Shown one piece after another: positions 34,443 through 46,087 of a stretch of 64,000 nt of DNA. The notes below the pieces were generated by a model that saw only the letters and a list, made by a program, of their open reading frames with translations, did no database searches and was not told the DNA's origin. This stretch comes from Cordilura impudica (Eukaryota > Arthropoda > Insecta > Diptera > Scathophagidae). Where the stretch lies: NCBI GenBank assembly GCA_963682025.1, contig OY821518.1:12586600-12650599 (forward strand). The letters run 5' to 3'. Within the stretch, counting starts at the first letter, position 1; each line of letters starts with the position of its first letter. The translations under genes and the position numbers were made by a program.

Positions 34443-34819
34443 TAAAACTTGTGTAAGATTTTTTCGGTCTTAATCCTTTATTCGAAATATAAAGAACTTT
34501 AAGAAAAGCATTTTGGAACAGAAAATTTATTTATTTATTATTTTTTTTTTTTTTTTTTTGAAAATAAACAATAAATATTGTAATCGATATTCTAAGAAAA
34601 GTCATCATTAGACATTATTGAATTATAATAACTTGGGTTGTTTCGAAGTTTGTCAAGAAATTGTTTGCACAAGGAAAATATTTCAAATTATTTTACTTGC
34701 AGATCGAATAACAAAATCAAATCCACATTTTTTTAATTTTTTTATGTTAATTAATTTATAACTGGAATACAAAAAAATATATTTATGATTTCAACGCAAA
34801 AAATCGAGATAACCGAAAA
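34443..34819. other. AT-rich DNA, nothing recognised
   Basis: No feature was found apart from a poly-T tract at about 34535-34560. The outer end of the adjacent Tc1 fossil may lie here, but I could not find its inverted repeat. Confidence 0.4.
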
Positions 34820-36652
34820 ATAAAACCAACACAAAAAATTGTTTGTAAAATTCAACACATTCAAAGTAGGTGAGCAATACAGCAGCAGGGTAAACCTGTA
34901 AACCTTGAGTGAGCATCAATTATACAGCTTGCAATCATCTTCACATTGAACCAATAAGCTTTGAAAGTATTTGAAATATTCCTGAGGAATATTTTGCCAT
35001 TCTTCTTTTATAAATTTTTTCAAATCATTATACCCTATACCACTATGTGGTTTGGGTATAATGACTTTGTGCTGCTGTTTGTAACTACCAAAAATATTTG
35101 ACCTAGACCCATCTTTAATTATACCGATCGAATCAGAATCACTATCTGATTCGATTTAACGATGTCCGTCCGTCCGTCCGTCCGTCCGTCCGTCCGTCTG
35201 TGTGTCCATGTAAAGCTTGTAATCAAACTGCAGGTCGCAAATATGAATATATTTTGATGAAATTTGGTATATAAGCTTTTATCGGCCATAGAATGAGCTC
35301 TATTGAAATTGGTGAGAATCGGTCCATGTTCAGACCTAGCCCCCATACAAATGACCCATATGAAATCGACTTAAATTGCCATAAGATCCAAATTATCATA
35401 TGAATCTTAGTCAAATTGGGTTTGTATGTGTTTATTACATCCACTAATCAGTAGTCCAAAAATGATCCCTATGGGACAAAACTTAGTCATAGGCCCCATA
35501 TAGAGCTGCTTCCCGATCTTCACTTAAATCTATCAAAAAACAAAAATATTGCACTGATTCTTCTCAAATTTTGTTTGTATATATTTTTGCAAAATACAAG
35601 AGACCTTACCAAACATGGTCAGGATCGGTCCATTTTTGGACCTAGTCCCCATATAGATATAGCATCCGATATCAACTTTTTCATATCTGCAGACAAAAAA
35701 TTTATAAAAATCCCACTCAAATTTGGTTTATGATTATATTTTATGTCCAGTTAGTTGGGCCTATAGGGTAGAGTCTCTACACGCATGGTATAGGGTATCC
35801 TATAGTCGGTCTAGACCGACTATAATTTTCTTACTTGTTTTTGTTTTGGGGATTTTTTTGCCACCTTCTTCAAATAAATCCACAAATTTTCTTCTGGATT
35901 TATATCGGAACTTTGTGCTGACGTATCGATGCAGTTGTAGAGTAACAAAGTTCTGCATAAATGTGATTTGTGATTCGGGTCGTAATTTTAATAAAAAAAA
36001 ATCAAAAATATTTAACAATGGTTGGCAAATATTCCTTTAAAATATCCAAGCATTCTTATTTGGTCATTATTTCCTCTAAAATTCTTATTTCTCCAACGCT
36101 TTTAATTGATCTCCATCCATTACGGATAATTTTCCAAATATCACGGTGGAATAATATTTTTATTTTCGTGTTAGTAGAGCGTAACTTTACTTTCATTACA
36201 GATAATTTCATCTTCCCATTACTTAATTTGGGCGTGGAATGTGCTTTGCGGCGAAAGCCTTCTTCTTACATTCTGCGCAGAGAGTAATGTTTTTTTTTTT
36301 TTTTTGAAACTCATGAATAATACTTGCGGTTTTTAAGGACTTGTCGAACCATTTCATGTGTCACCACCACTCCACAATCATTTTTAGCTCTTGGGCTAAC
36401 ATTCTTGCACTGGCATGGGGATTTTTATGAAGAGTTTTCATTATTTTGTTTTTATCCCGGCGTGTTAGCTTTTTTTCTGTCTGTTGTTAATTTTAAATCG
36501 AGTCTTCCTTCTTTTTCAGCACGATTTATTCTACCATAGATGGTTTTCACCTTCACTGAAAAGAATTCAGCTAAATCTTTTGCAGATTTACCTTTATGGT
36601 AATAATAAAATACCAATTGAATGGGATTTTCATGAGATCGTTTGCCTGACAT
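34820..36652 (-). pseudogene. Tc1-like transposase fossil interrupted by a mini-me
   Basis: The minus strand starts at an ATG (36652) with MSGKRSHENPIQLVFYYYHK and a helix-turn-helix (KSAKDLAEFFSVKVKTIYGR), as in Tc1-type transposases. It then decays through stops to a C-terminal part that reads FEEGGKKIPK, is interrupted by family-A copy 4 (35027-35838), and resumes DDLKKFIKEEWQNIPQEYF, the usual Tc1 end. The split lies between the lysine-rich stretch and DDLKKF, so the mini-me inserted into the transposon. It is inactive. Confidence 0.75.
35027..35838 (-). mobile_element. mini-me/DINE-like family A, copy 4 (full length)
   Basis: Reverse-oriented full copy: TTATACCCTATACCACTATG at its left, a GTCC microsatellite at about 35163-35200, and the AGTCGGTCTAGACCGACT palindrome then CTTACTTG at its right. 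It is inserted in the Tc1 fossil at 34820-36652. Confidence 0.9.
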
Positions 36653-36954
36653 GTTTTTTTTTTATTAAAATTGTTGTCAAACTCAAAAGTCAAAAAAAAA
36701 AATTTAACAAAACCTAAAGATTTTTTAAAATTTGAACCAGTGTTTTATAGCATTTTACAAAGAATTTTTTTACACTATTTAATATGCCACGTTGGTTTTT
36801 TTTTCTGTTATCTTAATTTTTGCTTTGAACTCACATATATTTTTTTGTATTATAGTTATAAATTAATTAATAAACATAATTAACTTTAAAAAAATTACAA
36901 ATACATATATTGATTTACCTTTGTTATTCGTTCTTCAAGTAAATAAATTTAAAA

Positions 36955-37332
36955 CTAGCATACTCCAGCCCTCGAAATTGAAGTGCAAATTTTAGAAAAT
37001 ATTATTTTTTCATTAAACAAAGACCCTAAAGGTATGCAAATCAATTATAGCCAATTCGCGAATCAACACAAAAAAACAAACTCATTTTTATTACAAACAC
37101 ATTAACAAATTTAATAAACACACACATAGCACTATATAATTTTATGTATGTGTTAGTAGCAAATTTAAATGCAATTTACTCAAAATAAATGAAAAAATTT
37201 AAAAATCTGTAAATCTGCAAAACGGCTAAAAAGAAATACCTTTCAAATAATATACGTTTGGTCAAAATGAGAATAAAACGGTAGAACAAAATATCGGTCA
37301 CAAAAAATCGCCTAGCCTATTAATATTATAGA
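36955..37332 (-). mobile_element. Non-autonomous Helitron family C, full-length copy
   Basis: 378 bp. On the minus strand it starts 5'-TCTATAATATTAATAGG and ends with a hairpin region and CTAG, flanked by A and T as Helitron insertions are. It is close to 60273-60637 but its terminal hairpin is degraded (CCTCGAAATTGAAG instead of the perfect stem). Confidence 0.75.
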
Positions 37333-37718
37333 TATTTTCTTTGTGCAAGCAACTGTATATTTTTTTGAATTATACTGTGCGGTACTTTTTTATTTCTTGT
37401 CTGAAAAAGTTAACGAGTTCTAACTCTGTAAAATACAGGGTTTCTAAATAATTGCATTGGTTATCACCAAAAAAAAATAAGGGAAACAAATGAAATTATG
37501 TTTTTCAAAATATAGATTCCAAATTACTTTATTTATTATTTAAAAAATGTTTTTCTTCAAAATGATTTTCTTAAAGCATATTTTATTTAGAGTAAATCAA
37601 AAAAAATGTTCCGATATCTTAAAAACAATCCACGTTATGATACTTAAAAGTAAAGCAAAAATTTTAAAACTGAATATATCCAACATTTACATGAAGTTTG
37701 ATCAAAATCACTAACATG

Positions 37719-40700
37719 TTTGGCCAAGCAAGAATATGGCAATTTAATGAATGAAGTTATGTCCCATTATGGCCCGAAATAATTTAATATTTGTTACAAT
37801 GAATGTAAGGTCGTTAGTCGAATTAAGTAGACGTATTGAATTAGTTAAGATTCTTAACTTTCATAAAGTTGATGTGTGTTTCTTACAGGAAACACGCTTT
37901 CGAGTAAACTCAAAAGTTACTTTTGATAATTATAATGTAATTAGAGATTATTCCAGTCTTGGTACTGCCATACTCATCAATAAGAGTATTAATTTTTCTT
38001 CTCTTAATATAAAAAAATTTTAAATTCCAAACAGTTTCATTGAATTAAATGTTTCCTTTGGGAGTCAAGTTAAAAAATTTATGTTGGGCAGTGTTTACTT
38101 TCCTACTAATCTTCCACGTAATGAATTCAGTTCTAGTCTTGATGCTATTAATAACTTTTCAATGGGTTACGATGGGGTATTTATTGGAGGGGATTTTAAC
38201 TCCCGAAATACTCTCTTACTATAAAAAAATTTTAAATTTCCAAACAGTTTCATTGAATTAAATGTTTCCTTTGGGAGTCAAGTTAAAAAATTTATGTTGG
38301 GCAGTGTTTACTTTCCTACTAATCTTCCACGTAATGAATTCAGTTCTAGTCTTGATGCTATTAATAACTTTTCAATGGGTTACGATGGGGTATTTATTGG
38401 AGGGGATTTTAACTCCCGAAATACTCATTGGGGTGATTCTATAGACAATTTGAACGGACAAAGCTTCTTTGATTGGTTAAGCTATTCGAATAGTAATTTT
38501 ACGAGACTGTGTGATGTAAATCCAACTTTTCCTGGGGGGCCATCTTTTCTGGATCATTTCCTGATCAGTACAGTTCTTATAGACTCGGTAAATCGTAATT
38601 TTCAGATAAATAGTCTACCGACTTTCTCTGACCACTACCCTTTAAAATTGGTGTTTAAATTTTCGGATTTTGATTTAATTATGTCTCCGCCGAAATTTTT
38701 TAAATCATTCGAAAATACCAACTGGGAAGAATTTCGTAATGATGTTAACCACGATATTTTAAGTATTTCTCCTCCAGTTGACAGAAACTTGAGTAATGAG
38801 GAAATTGATTTAAATATTTCACAGTTTAATGATTATATTAGCGGAGAAGTGATAGACACTCTAAGAAAATCGAGTTGAAAAACAAACGTTTTATAATCCC
38901 GGAAAATATAAAAAAACTTTTTAAAGTCAAATACTTCTGGCAAAAAGACCTAAAAAAATTTTTCACAGGAACGGAAATAGAAGCTCCGACGAGTATCGAT
39001 TATTAAGCGGACAAATTCAACTTCTTAAAACAATAATTAAGGAACAGGTTGAAGTACATCAAGCAAGGGAGTTTAATAAGAGAATTGAGACAATTAAACC
39101 AGGCCCAAAGGCCTTTAGGGAAGTTTTTAGTATTATTGGCAATAGAAAATCGAAAGGTTTTGAAAAACTTATTGTAAATGATAACATTTACCATGATGAT
39201 GTTGATAAGGTAGAGAAGTTCAAACGTCATTTTTCAAATATTTATGAATTTACTGCTCCAGACTGTGCTAATGTCGTAGAAGTTCCAAACACAGTGAACT
39301 CATACATAAATAGTTGTTCTGAAACTGTTTGTCAATTTACGGGTTCTTATGGTGCATTAAACGCGTTGAACCTTAACCATTTTACTAACTCATCAGAAGT
39401 TTTTGATATAATTAAGTCCATAAATGCCAAAAGATCTGCAGGCTTAGATAATTTGTCAAATTTTCTAATTAAAAGGCTACCGTTTTCGGCAATAAAGTTT
39501 TTAGTCATTATTTTCAACAATTGCCTAAATAATGGTTACTTCCCCAAGGTCTGGAAAATGGCCAAAATTTACCCATTATTGAAAAAACCAAATGACTTTC
39601 AAATCAACAACTCCCGCCCAATATCTATGTTATCAAACCTTGGAAAGTTATTTGAGAGGGTTATTAAGAAAAAGTTGGAGATTTCTCTAGCAATGGATTT
39701 ACTACCCCCATATCAATTCGGCTTCAAACGTGGTCACTCGTCTGTGGATGCTTTGTTATATTTTCATAACGAAGTGATTTGTAATTTAAGGGATAAGCAA
39801 TGTACTGTAGCCGTTTCGTTAGACATCGAAAAGGCGTTTGATCGAGCGTATCATTTAGGTATTATCTTTAAACTGATGAAGCTAAGATGTGACTCAGTCT
39901 TTGTAAAGTTATTTAAAAGCTATTTTGAGGATCGAACATTTTTGGTGGAAATGAACGACGTAAAATCGGATTTGGGGAGCATTTACTGTGGTGTTCCGCA
40001 AGGAGCCATTTTGGCGCCAATGTTATATAACACTTTGGTTTATGACTTTCCCCATATAAGTAATGGTTCTAAAAGTATTTTATATGCGGACGACTCATTA
40101 ATATATGCACACGACAGTAATCCTGAGATCGCGTTAAGTAAGGTTCAAAGACACCTTTTGGTAATTGATAATTTTTACAGAGAGTGGGGTATAAAAATCA
40201 ACACACAAAAATCAGAGGCTATTTGTTTTCGAAATGCTTCAGGAAAAGGTCCACGAAATGTAGTTAGACTAACTAAAACATTGAATCTTTCCTTACACGG
40301 TTCGGTTATTCCCTTTAAAGACCAAATAAAGTACCTTGGGGTAACTTTCAATAAACTATTTAAGTTTAACCAACATGGAAGGATTTCCAAAAGTAAGGGA
40401 TTGCGTATTAAGGGCATGTTTATGAAGCTGCTTGTTAATAGACACTTGGGCCAGAGAGCCAAGCTTTTAATTTACAAAGTATGTATTCGTTCTGCGATGC
40501 TATATGGATTTCCCATATGGTTTTCGATTTCTCCAACAGTAATGATGGAGTTGGAGATTTTAGAACGTAGCTGTTTGAGACTTTGTATTAACGCGAACTA
40601 TGAAAGTTTAGTCAAAAGATTTTCAAATTCTGTTATTTATAGAAGAGCAGATGTAAAACCACTCTCTTCGTATGCTTTGGTCCAACTTGGTAATTTCATT

Positions 40701-41225
40701 AATCGGCTTGAAAATCACGAAAACAATTTAATGACAACGGTTCTTAATTCACAATCTGGATTTAATTGGTCAAATAGTCTTTACATGTCCCCAATTGGAA
40801 TTTTACATGAGGATTCTAACTCCTTTGCTAACTCAAATGAATACCGTCTACCAGAGTTCTATTCTCATGCAATTACAGGCTCCAACAGGGGTTAAAGTTT
40901 GTTTTCCTTTGTATATATGTTGTATTAGTTTAAGTCCTAGTTTTAAGTTAACCATAAGATCTACACTTGACTATCAACAGTCTTTGTAAACTTTTATTAT
41001 ATTTTGAGCAATATAATTTTAATGTTTATTCTTTGTTGTAAAACGTAACCGTCCAGTTTAACTGAGCATGTAGCGTTATTTTAAATCATAATGTCTTAAA
41101 TGTTTATTAAAACAATACTTCATAGTTTTAAGTTTTTTTGCATTCAATGTTATCTTTATACAGCTGCTTTTGTGATCTAAACTTTTCAGTCTCAATAAAA
41201 ATTTAAATTAAATTAAAAAAAAATA
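37719..41225 (+). mobile_element. Jockey-like LINE with 15-bp target duplication
   Basis: A non-LTR retrotransposon of about 3.5 kb. AAAATCACTAACATG occurs immediately before it (37704-37718) and immediately after its A-rich tail (41226-41240), a precise 15-bp target-site duplication. It contains ORF2 (endonuclease plus reverse transcriptase) but no ORF1, so it is 5'-truncated. The 3' end shows ATAAAA-type polyadenylation sequence and an A-rich tail at about 41196-41225. Confidence 0.9.
37751..40895 (+). pseudogene. LINE ORF2 (endonuclease-reverse transcriptase), broken
   Basis: Starts at ATG 37751 with an apurinic endonuclease domain (VTMNVRSL, FLQETRF). The first frame ends at a stop at about 38021. 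A 213-bp segment is then tandemly duplicated (38010-38222 and 38223-38436), with a 1-base difference. The endonuclease resumes at 38294 (GGDFNSRNTHWG, SDHYPL), meets TGA at 38876-38878, continues in the same frame to about 38960, then shifts frame. From about 38970 to 40895 the reverse transcriptase is open (LDIEKAFDRAYH, GVPQGAILAPMLYN, YADD at 40083-40094). At least three lesions, so inactive. The motifs fit the Jockey clade. Confidence 0.88.
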
Positions 41226-41240
41226 AAAATCACTAACATG

Positions 41241-41754
41241 ACCCGAATTTTTTAGGATGAATGGAATTGGAACTTTTTAATTCTATTTGTATCTCAATTC
41301 GAAAATCTCAATCCTCTTTTCAAATTTGTTCAAAAGTTTAAAAATATTACTACGAGAATTTCGGTATCAATTTTTCTCTGGCTGTAAAAAATCTGGCCCG
41401 CAATCCACTGCAGTTCGTTTCGTCATCCATTGTTAAATGTTAAATGATTTCCGAGATAATGATTTTAAAATCTTTTTAGCGTTCCACTTGAGTGTATCAC
41501 GACTTGAGATCTTTTAATTTTATTTTCTAATGCACGAGTTGTATGAGAACTTACAAGCTTTTGATTGCCTATAATATACCTTTGACATGCTTCCAATTTA
41601 TTGAAATTTGAATAACAATTTTTGCTACATATTACTGCAAAATCTATTTCCTGCTTTCCATTTATAAAACAGCAAATTTCTTAAAATACTTTTTGTTATG
41701 GTATTAAATATACATTAACGATAAAATCAATTCTAAAACAGATTTAATATCTAT
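41241..41754. other. AT-rich DNA, nothing recognised
   Basis: No gene or repeat structure was recognised between the LINE and the partial mini-me. Confidence 0.45.
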
Positions 41755-42173
41755 AATGGGGACTATATCTATATGGGGACTAGGCCCAAAATGGACCGAT
41801 CCTGACCATGTTTGGTAAAGTCTCTTGTATTTTGCAAAAATATATACAAACAAAATTTGAGAAAAATCAGTGCAATATTTTCGTTTTTTGATAGATTTAA
41901 GTGAAGATCGGGAAGCAGCTCTATATGGGGCCTATGACTAAGAGTTGTCCAATAGGGATCATTTTTGGACTACTAATTAATGGATGTAATATATACATAC
42001 AAACCCAATTTGACTAAGATTTGTATGATAATTTGGATCTTATGGCAATATATGTTGATTTCATAGGTGTCATTTGTATGGGGGCTAGGTCTGAACATGA
42101 ACAAATATTTTTGGTTGTTACAAACAGCAGCACAAAGTCATTATACCCAAACCACATAGTGGTATAGGGTATA
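41755..42173 (+). mobile_element. mini-me/DINE-like family A, copy 5 (truncated, deleted)
   Basis: Lacks the palindrome end and starts within the CTATATCTATATGGGGACTAGG block. An internal deletion at about 42098 removes the GGAC microsatellite region. The end CATAGTGGTATAGGGTATAA is intact. Confidence 0.85.
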
Positions 42174-42179
42174 ATTATA

Positions 42180-42284
42180 CCTATGCTATGTGTGTTTTAC
42201 AAGTGTTGGTTTGTGAATTGGCTAAGTTGAAAAATAAAGCTGCCTAGAAATTGCACTCGAATTTCGAGCGCTGGAATCTGCTAG
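42180..42284 (+). mobile_element. Helitron family C, 3'-terminal fragment
   Basis: Plus-oriented 3' end: GTTGGTTTGTGAATT, then the hairpin CTCGAATTTCGAG, then CGCTGGAATCTGCTAG followed by T. This is the diagnostic hairpin plus CTAG/T terminus and is the best-preserved example of it together with 60273-60310. Confidence 0.75.
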
Positions 42285-42421
42285 TTATAATCAATAGACA
42301 GTTATCATTATGTTGGTCTTTAAACAGTTTTTCAATTTGTGGATATAACAATTTTCGAATTACAGCCTTTTCAAATAGAAAATTATTTTTTCTATAAAAA
42401 AAAAAACCAGGAGTCAAATCA

Positions 42422-42864
42422 CCGCATTCGATATCGAGTAAAATCAATCGAAGTTCCATATTTTGGTATATTATTTAGAGAAGACGGACAAACATCAGCT
42501 CTCGTTTCACTTTTACTCTTAACTAGGGGCCATAATTCGTTAACTGCGACAGACTAAAATTGTTGTTAAAAAAATAATTTCTATCGAAAAATTTCGATAA
42601 CGAATGCGGTCTAAAGAGAAAAGCAATAAACTAAATTTAATTAGAACAGTTCTACAATTGTTGTACTATGTAATCGTCGCATTCGTTATCGAAATTAATT
42701 TTTACTATCGAAAATAAAATACTAATAATTACACTATCGCAGTAAACGAAATATGGCCTCTAGGTGAGAGTTAAAGTGAAACGAGGTCTGACGTTTGTCC
42801 GTCTTCTTTAAATAATAAACCAAAATATGGATTTTCGATTAATTTTATTCGATATCGAATGCGG
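42422..42864. mobile_element. Foldback element with long inverted arms
   Basis: Starts CCGCATTCGATATCGA and ends with its inverse. The arms of at least 135 bp match (TCCATATTTTGG, GAAGACGGACAAAC, CTCGTTTCACTTT, GGCCATA blocks). The centre has a second inverted pair (TTTCGATAACGAATGCGG and its inverse at about 42680). It is non-coding, with no clear target duplication. It lies just downstream of the ATG4 3' end. Confidence 0.8.
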
Positions 42865-43133
42865 CAATTAGCCGCCTGAAATTAAAAAAAAGGAAAATAA
42901 TTCACGCCTACCATTTACTAATAATTTTTTATATATGTATATATTTTCAATATCTTTATTTTAAAAATTAATAAATTGTGGCTAAATAAAAACAAATGAA
43001 TACAGAATTAAAAATAAACATTTTTCTTTTTTTGTTAACCAATCGAATTTATACAAATAACACTTTAATAAAAATAAATTGTAGTTTTTCGTTTTTAGTT
43101 CAAATAGTAAATTATGAAATTTTTTTTGTTAAA

Positions 43134-44942
43134 CTAGGATATAAATTCAAAATCATCATCGGAACCTTCATCACAGCAATTACGTTTTGATTCTGCGGTA
43201 GAGTGATGATTGACTTTTTCGAAATCTGTAAAAAAGAGAAAAATTATTTAAAGATCAATGCAAATGATTTTCATTCTATTATATAAATTATAAAAATAAT
43301 TTTGTTTAATGTAGTTAAAAACTTCAAACAAAAACCTTCTGTATCTCCACAACTTGCAGTTCGTATCGAACTACAATAACTTGATAAATCATCTGAAGTT
43401 GTATATTGAAAATAGGAAGTATTTAAATCACTGGCAACTTCTTCATAAGAATTATAACAGTTTTCTGTATCTGTTGTTTCTATATTGATGGAGATTGTTC
43501 GTAAGAATAGAGGGATAATGATATATGCTAGTTGAACCCATAATACCTGTCATGCTCGATATCCATTCAGGGGATCTGGTTTTAGTTATTTCAAATAATG
43601 GTTGAGTACAGGCTGTCAGAACTTGATTTTTGAGGTTCTCCAAGAGTATACTAAATGCCATACGCGATTTACAAAGGAAACACTAAAAAGATATAATGCA
43701 GTAATGGCAAAGATGGCTTTATAAATATGGTCCTTCGAAACTCATGTATAAATTAAATCTGGATTTTTTTATAGGTTTCAGATTTATCAGATCTTTTTGA
43801 AAATACTCTTAAGAGTAATATTTCACTTTCCTGTTCGAAGGACCATTTTGATATGCAACTTACTACTGCCAACGATGGATCCATTTGTGTGAATTGTATT
43901 CTACCAGCATACTTTTGATGAAATGTTTCATCGAAATCGCTTTCATCTTGTGAAGTCTTCTGGCCTACCGAACCAGATCTTTGTGTAGTGTGGGGATCCA
44001 AAAATAAAACTTCATCATCTACATAACCCAGAAAATATAGGGCCTGATTAGGACGACCACCAATCATACCACAATTGCCCACCAATTCAAAGCATTTCTT
44101 TAAAGCGGCTATATAAATAGGATTAATGTCACTCAGGCCTAGACGTAAGGGAAGTATAAGTAACAAAGGCTTCCAAGACTCATCATTTTTAGGATTCTCA
44201 AGACACAGAGAAACTAAAAGAAAAAAATTTAAAAGATTTGCTGAAAAAAAAAAAAATATTTGAAAATTTAAAATTACTTATGTCGTCTATGACAATAGTA
44301 TTGTCCATGGCCACATGAATAATTAAAGTGCACCAGTCATCATAACGAACAAGTTTCCTGAAAATATGCCAAAGAGTATATTTTTTAATTTAAACTAGAT
44401 TTAATACACATGTTTATGTTTTTTTTTGCTTTCAATTATACTTACTTCAGCACTTGAGCAACAGTATTTGGACCAAACCACTGGCCCACTTTCTTATCCT
44501 CCGAGTCTCCCATTAAGGCAATTTGATGTATAGAAAAATAACTTTTTCTGGAATCTTCAAAACGATTAACTATCTTTAAATATGTAGAATCTCTTGTTTC
44601 AGGGGTCCAAAACCAATCACGACCCAGATGCAAGTCAATTAAGGCCTGTGCTAACACCATTTGGCCACAACGCAACATGCAGCCCCAGCCTTTATCCGTA
44701 GTTAATTGTGGCTCGCCTAAAGGCACAAATCCTCGACGATATGTACACCATAAACGTGACTGAACATCTCGTCGAATTAGTTCCAATTCTTGTATGGCAT
44801 TATAACTTTTACCCAAAATCCAAACCGAGGTATTAACTTTGGGAATGTCATCTGGTTCACCGGAAGCACCAACCACAGCACCTACCACTGCTCCGGCTAA
44901 CACTCCGTCCGGGCCTAAGTATGCTTCAAATACACTATCCAT
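43134..44942 (-). CDS. Atg4: Cysteine protease ATG4 (autophagy)
   Basis: ATG4 cleaves the C-terminus of Atg8/LC3 to expose the glycine for lipid conjugation, and later delipidates Atg8 on membranes; it acts in the cytosol. Six exons: 44446-44942, 44278-44357, 43864-44213, 43547-43682, 43336-43479, 43134-43225. All introns are GT..AG with consistent phases, giving 432 aa, the family's usual size. The catalytic Cys88 lies in DKGWGCMLRCGQ and the partner Asp265/His267 in FLDPHTTQ, so the triad is complete. The C-terminus DDDFEFIS carries FEFI (428-431), placed and shaped like the C-terminal LC3-interacting motif of ATG4B. The start is the first ATG in the open frame. The frame is open a further 102 codons upstream but has no ATG. 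Identity is firm; which insect paralogue (Atg4a or Atg4b) is inferred from length to be the shorter one. Confidence 0.93.
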
Positions 44943-46087
44943 TTTACGTGACACATTGGTATACAAATCTATGAATCGATCGATGTTGGCAATACACTGC
45001 AGTCTCAAATAATAAAGTTTACGACTTTGACGATAGAGATCTTCTGGATGACTTTTTAACCAAGGTAATGCCGCCAGTATGAGTAGAAACAATAAAACTA
45101 GCAGCAGCAACAAAATGGTCACCCCAATAGTCCAAGAGCCGTTGTTATTGTGTAGCAACAACAAACAGCTGGACCATAACCTTTGCAATATCTTAATAAT
45201 GGTTTTATCCTGTTTCAATATTTCAAACAAGAATCTCGACAAACACAAAGATTTACGGTAAATCTAAACAATTATTAAAAATTCTCTTATGTTGAAAACA
45301 GCATAAATTTGTTTATCTTTTTTCCCCGCAATTCTTACTGTTCTTCTCTCTCTCTCTTGGCTGTTTTTCCTACTCTTCTTTTATTGTTTAAGGCAATGTC
45401 ATCATTACCGAAAGCACCAGAGAAAAACAAGAACTTTTTGCTGGTAATGTAGCTATTTTGTGGATTGTTTTAATAATCTACAAATGCTTCGGAATTTGGC
45501 AGTGTTTCAACTTTATTTCTATATAAATTTGTCAATTGTTTTAATCAGTTTATAATTGTAATGATTAATAAATTTTTTCCGTCGTAGCAAAACAAAGAAC
45601 TCGATATTTTCAACTATGGCAGCACAAATGTCAAATTTTGACAGAGTTGCCAAGATTAAGAAAATATCATAAAAAATAGAGACTGAAAATGAAAATACCA
45701 GAATAACTGAGAAAAATATTAACAAATCAGAATGTTGAAAAATATTTCAAACAATGTATGTATGTAAAGTGAAGTACACGTGTAAAAGTAAAAATTCTAA
45801 AAAAAAAAATCAAATGATGTTTTTATTGTATTCTCTGTCTGTTTGAGGCGGAATTTTGTAAATAAATTTTCACCAACGTGGATGACAATACATTATTTTA
45901 AAAGTTTTACCACTATCTGAACATTATTGCACGCATTTTGTAATTGAAATTTCTCCAACTTCCCGACTAGATAAAGTTCTGAAAACTTCAACATTTACGT
46001 AAAGTGGATAACAACATATTATTTAATCAATTTCAAACTAATATGCTAATTATTTCTTGTGTGAAACTGAAATTGTATAAAAACATA
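44943..46087. other. Upstream region of ATG4
   Basis: Presumed 5' untranslated and promoter DNA of ATG4 (transcribed leftward). The frame is open to 45248 without an ATG and would encode a hydrophobic stretch if translated. CT-rich runs occur at about 45340-45380. No core promoter motif could be assigned with confidence, and no other gene was seen to 46087. Confidence 0.4.

Noticed and set aside
39294..39296. GTG as the start of a complete 533-codon RT gene
   Set aside because: The frame is open upstream to about 38970 and joins the endonuclease part; this is the middle of a broken ORF2, not a gene start.
42481..42510. GACGGACAAAC as a mini-me microsatellite
   Set aside because: It is a single occurrence in each arm of the foldback at 42422-42864, not a tandem GGAC tract.
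44943..45248. 102-codon in-frame extension upstream of ATG4 with a hydrophobic, membrane-like stretch
   Set aside because: It contains no ATG; the apparent start is a TTG. The first ATG gives a protein of normal ATG4 length, so I treat the extension as untranslated.
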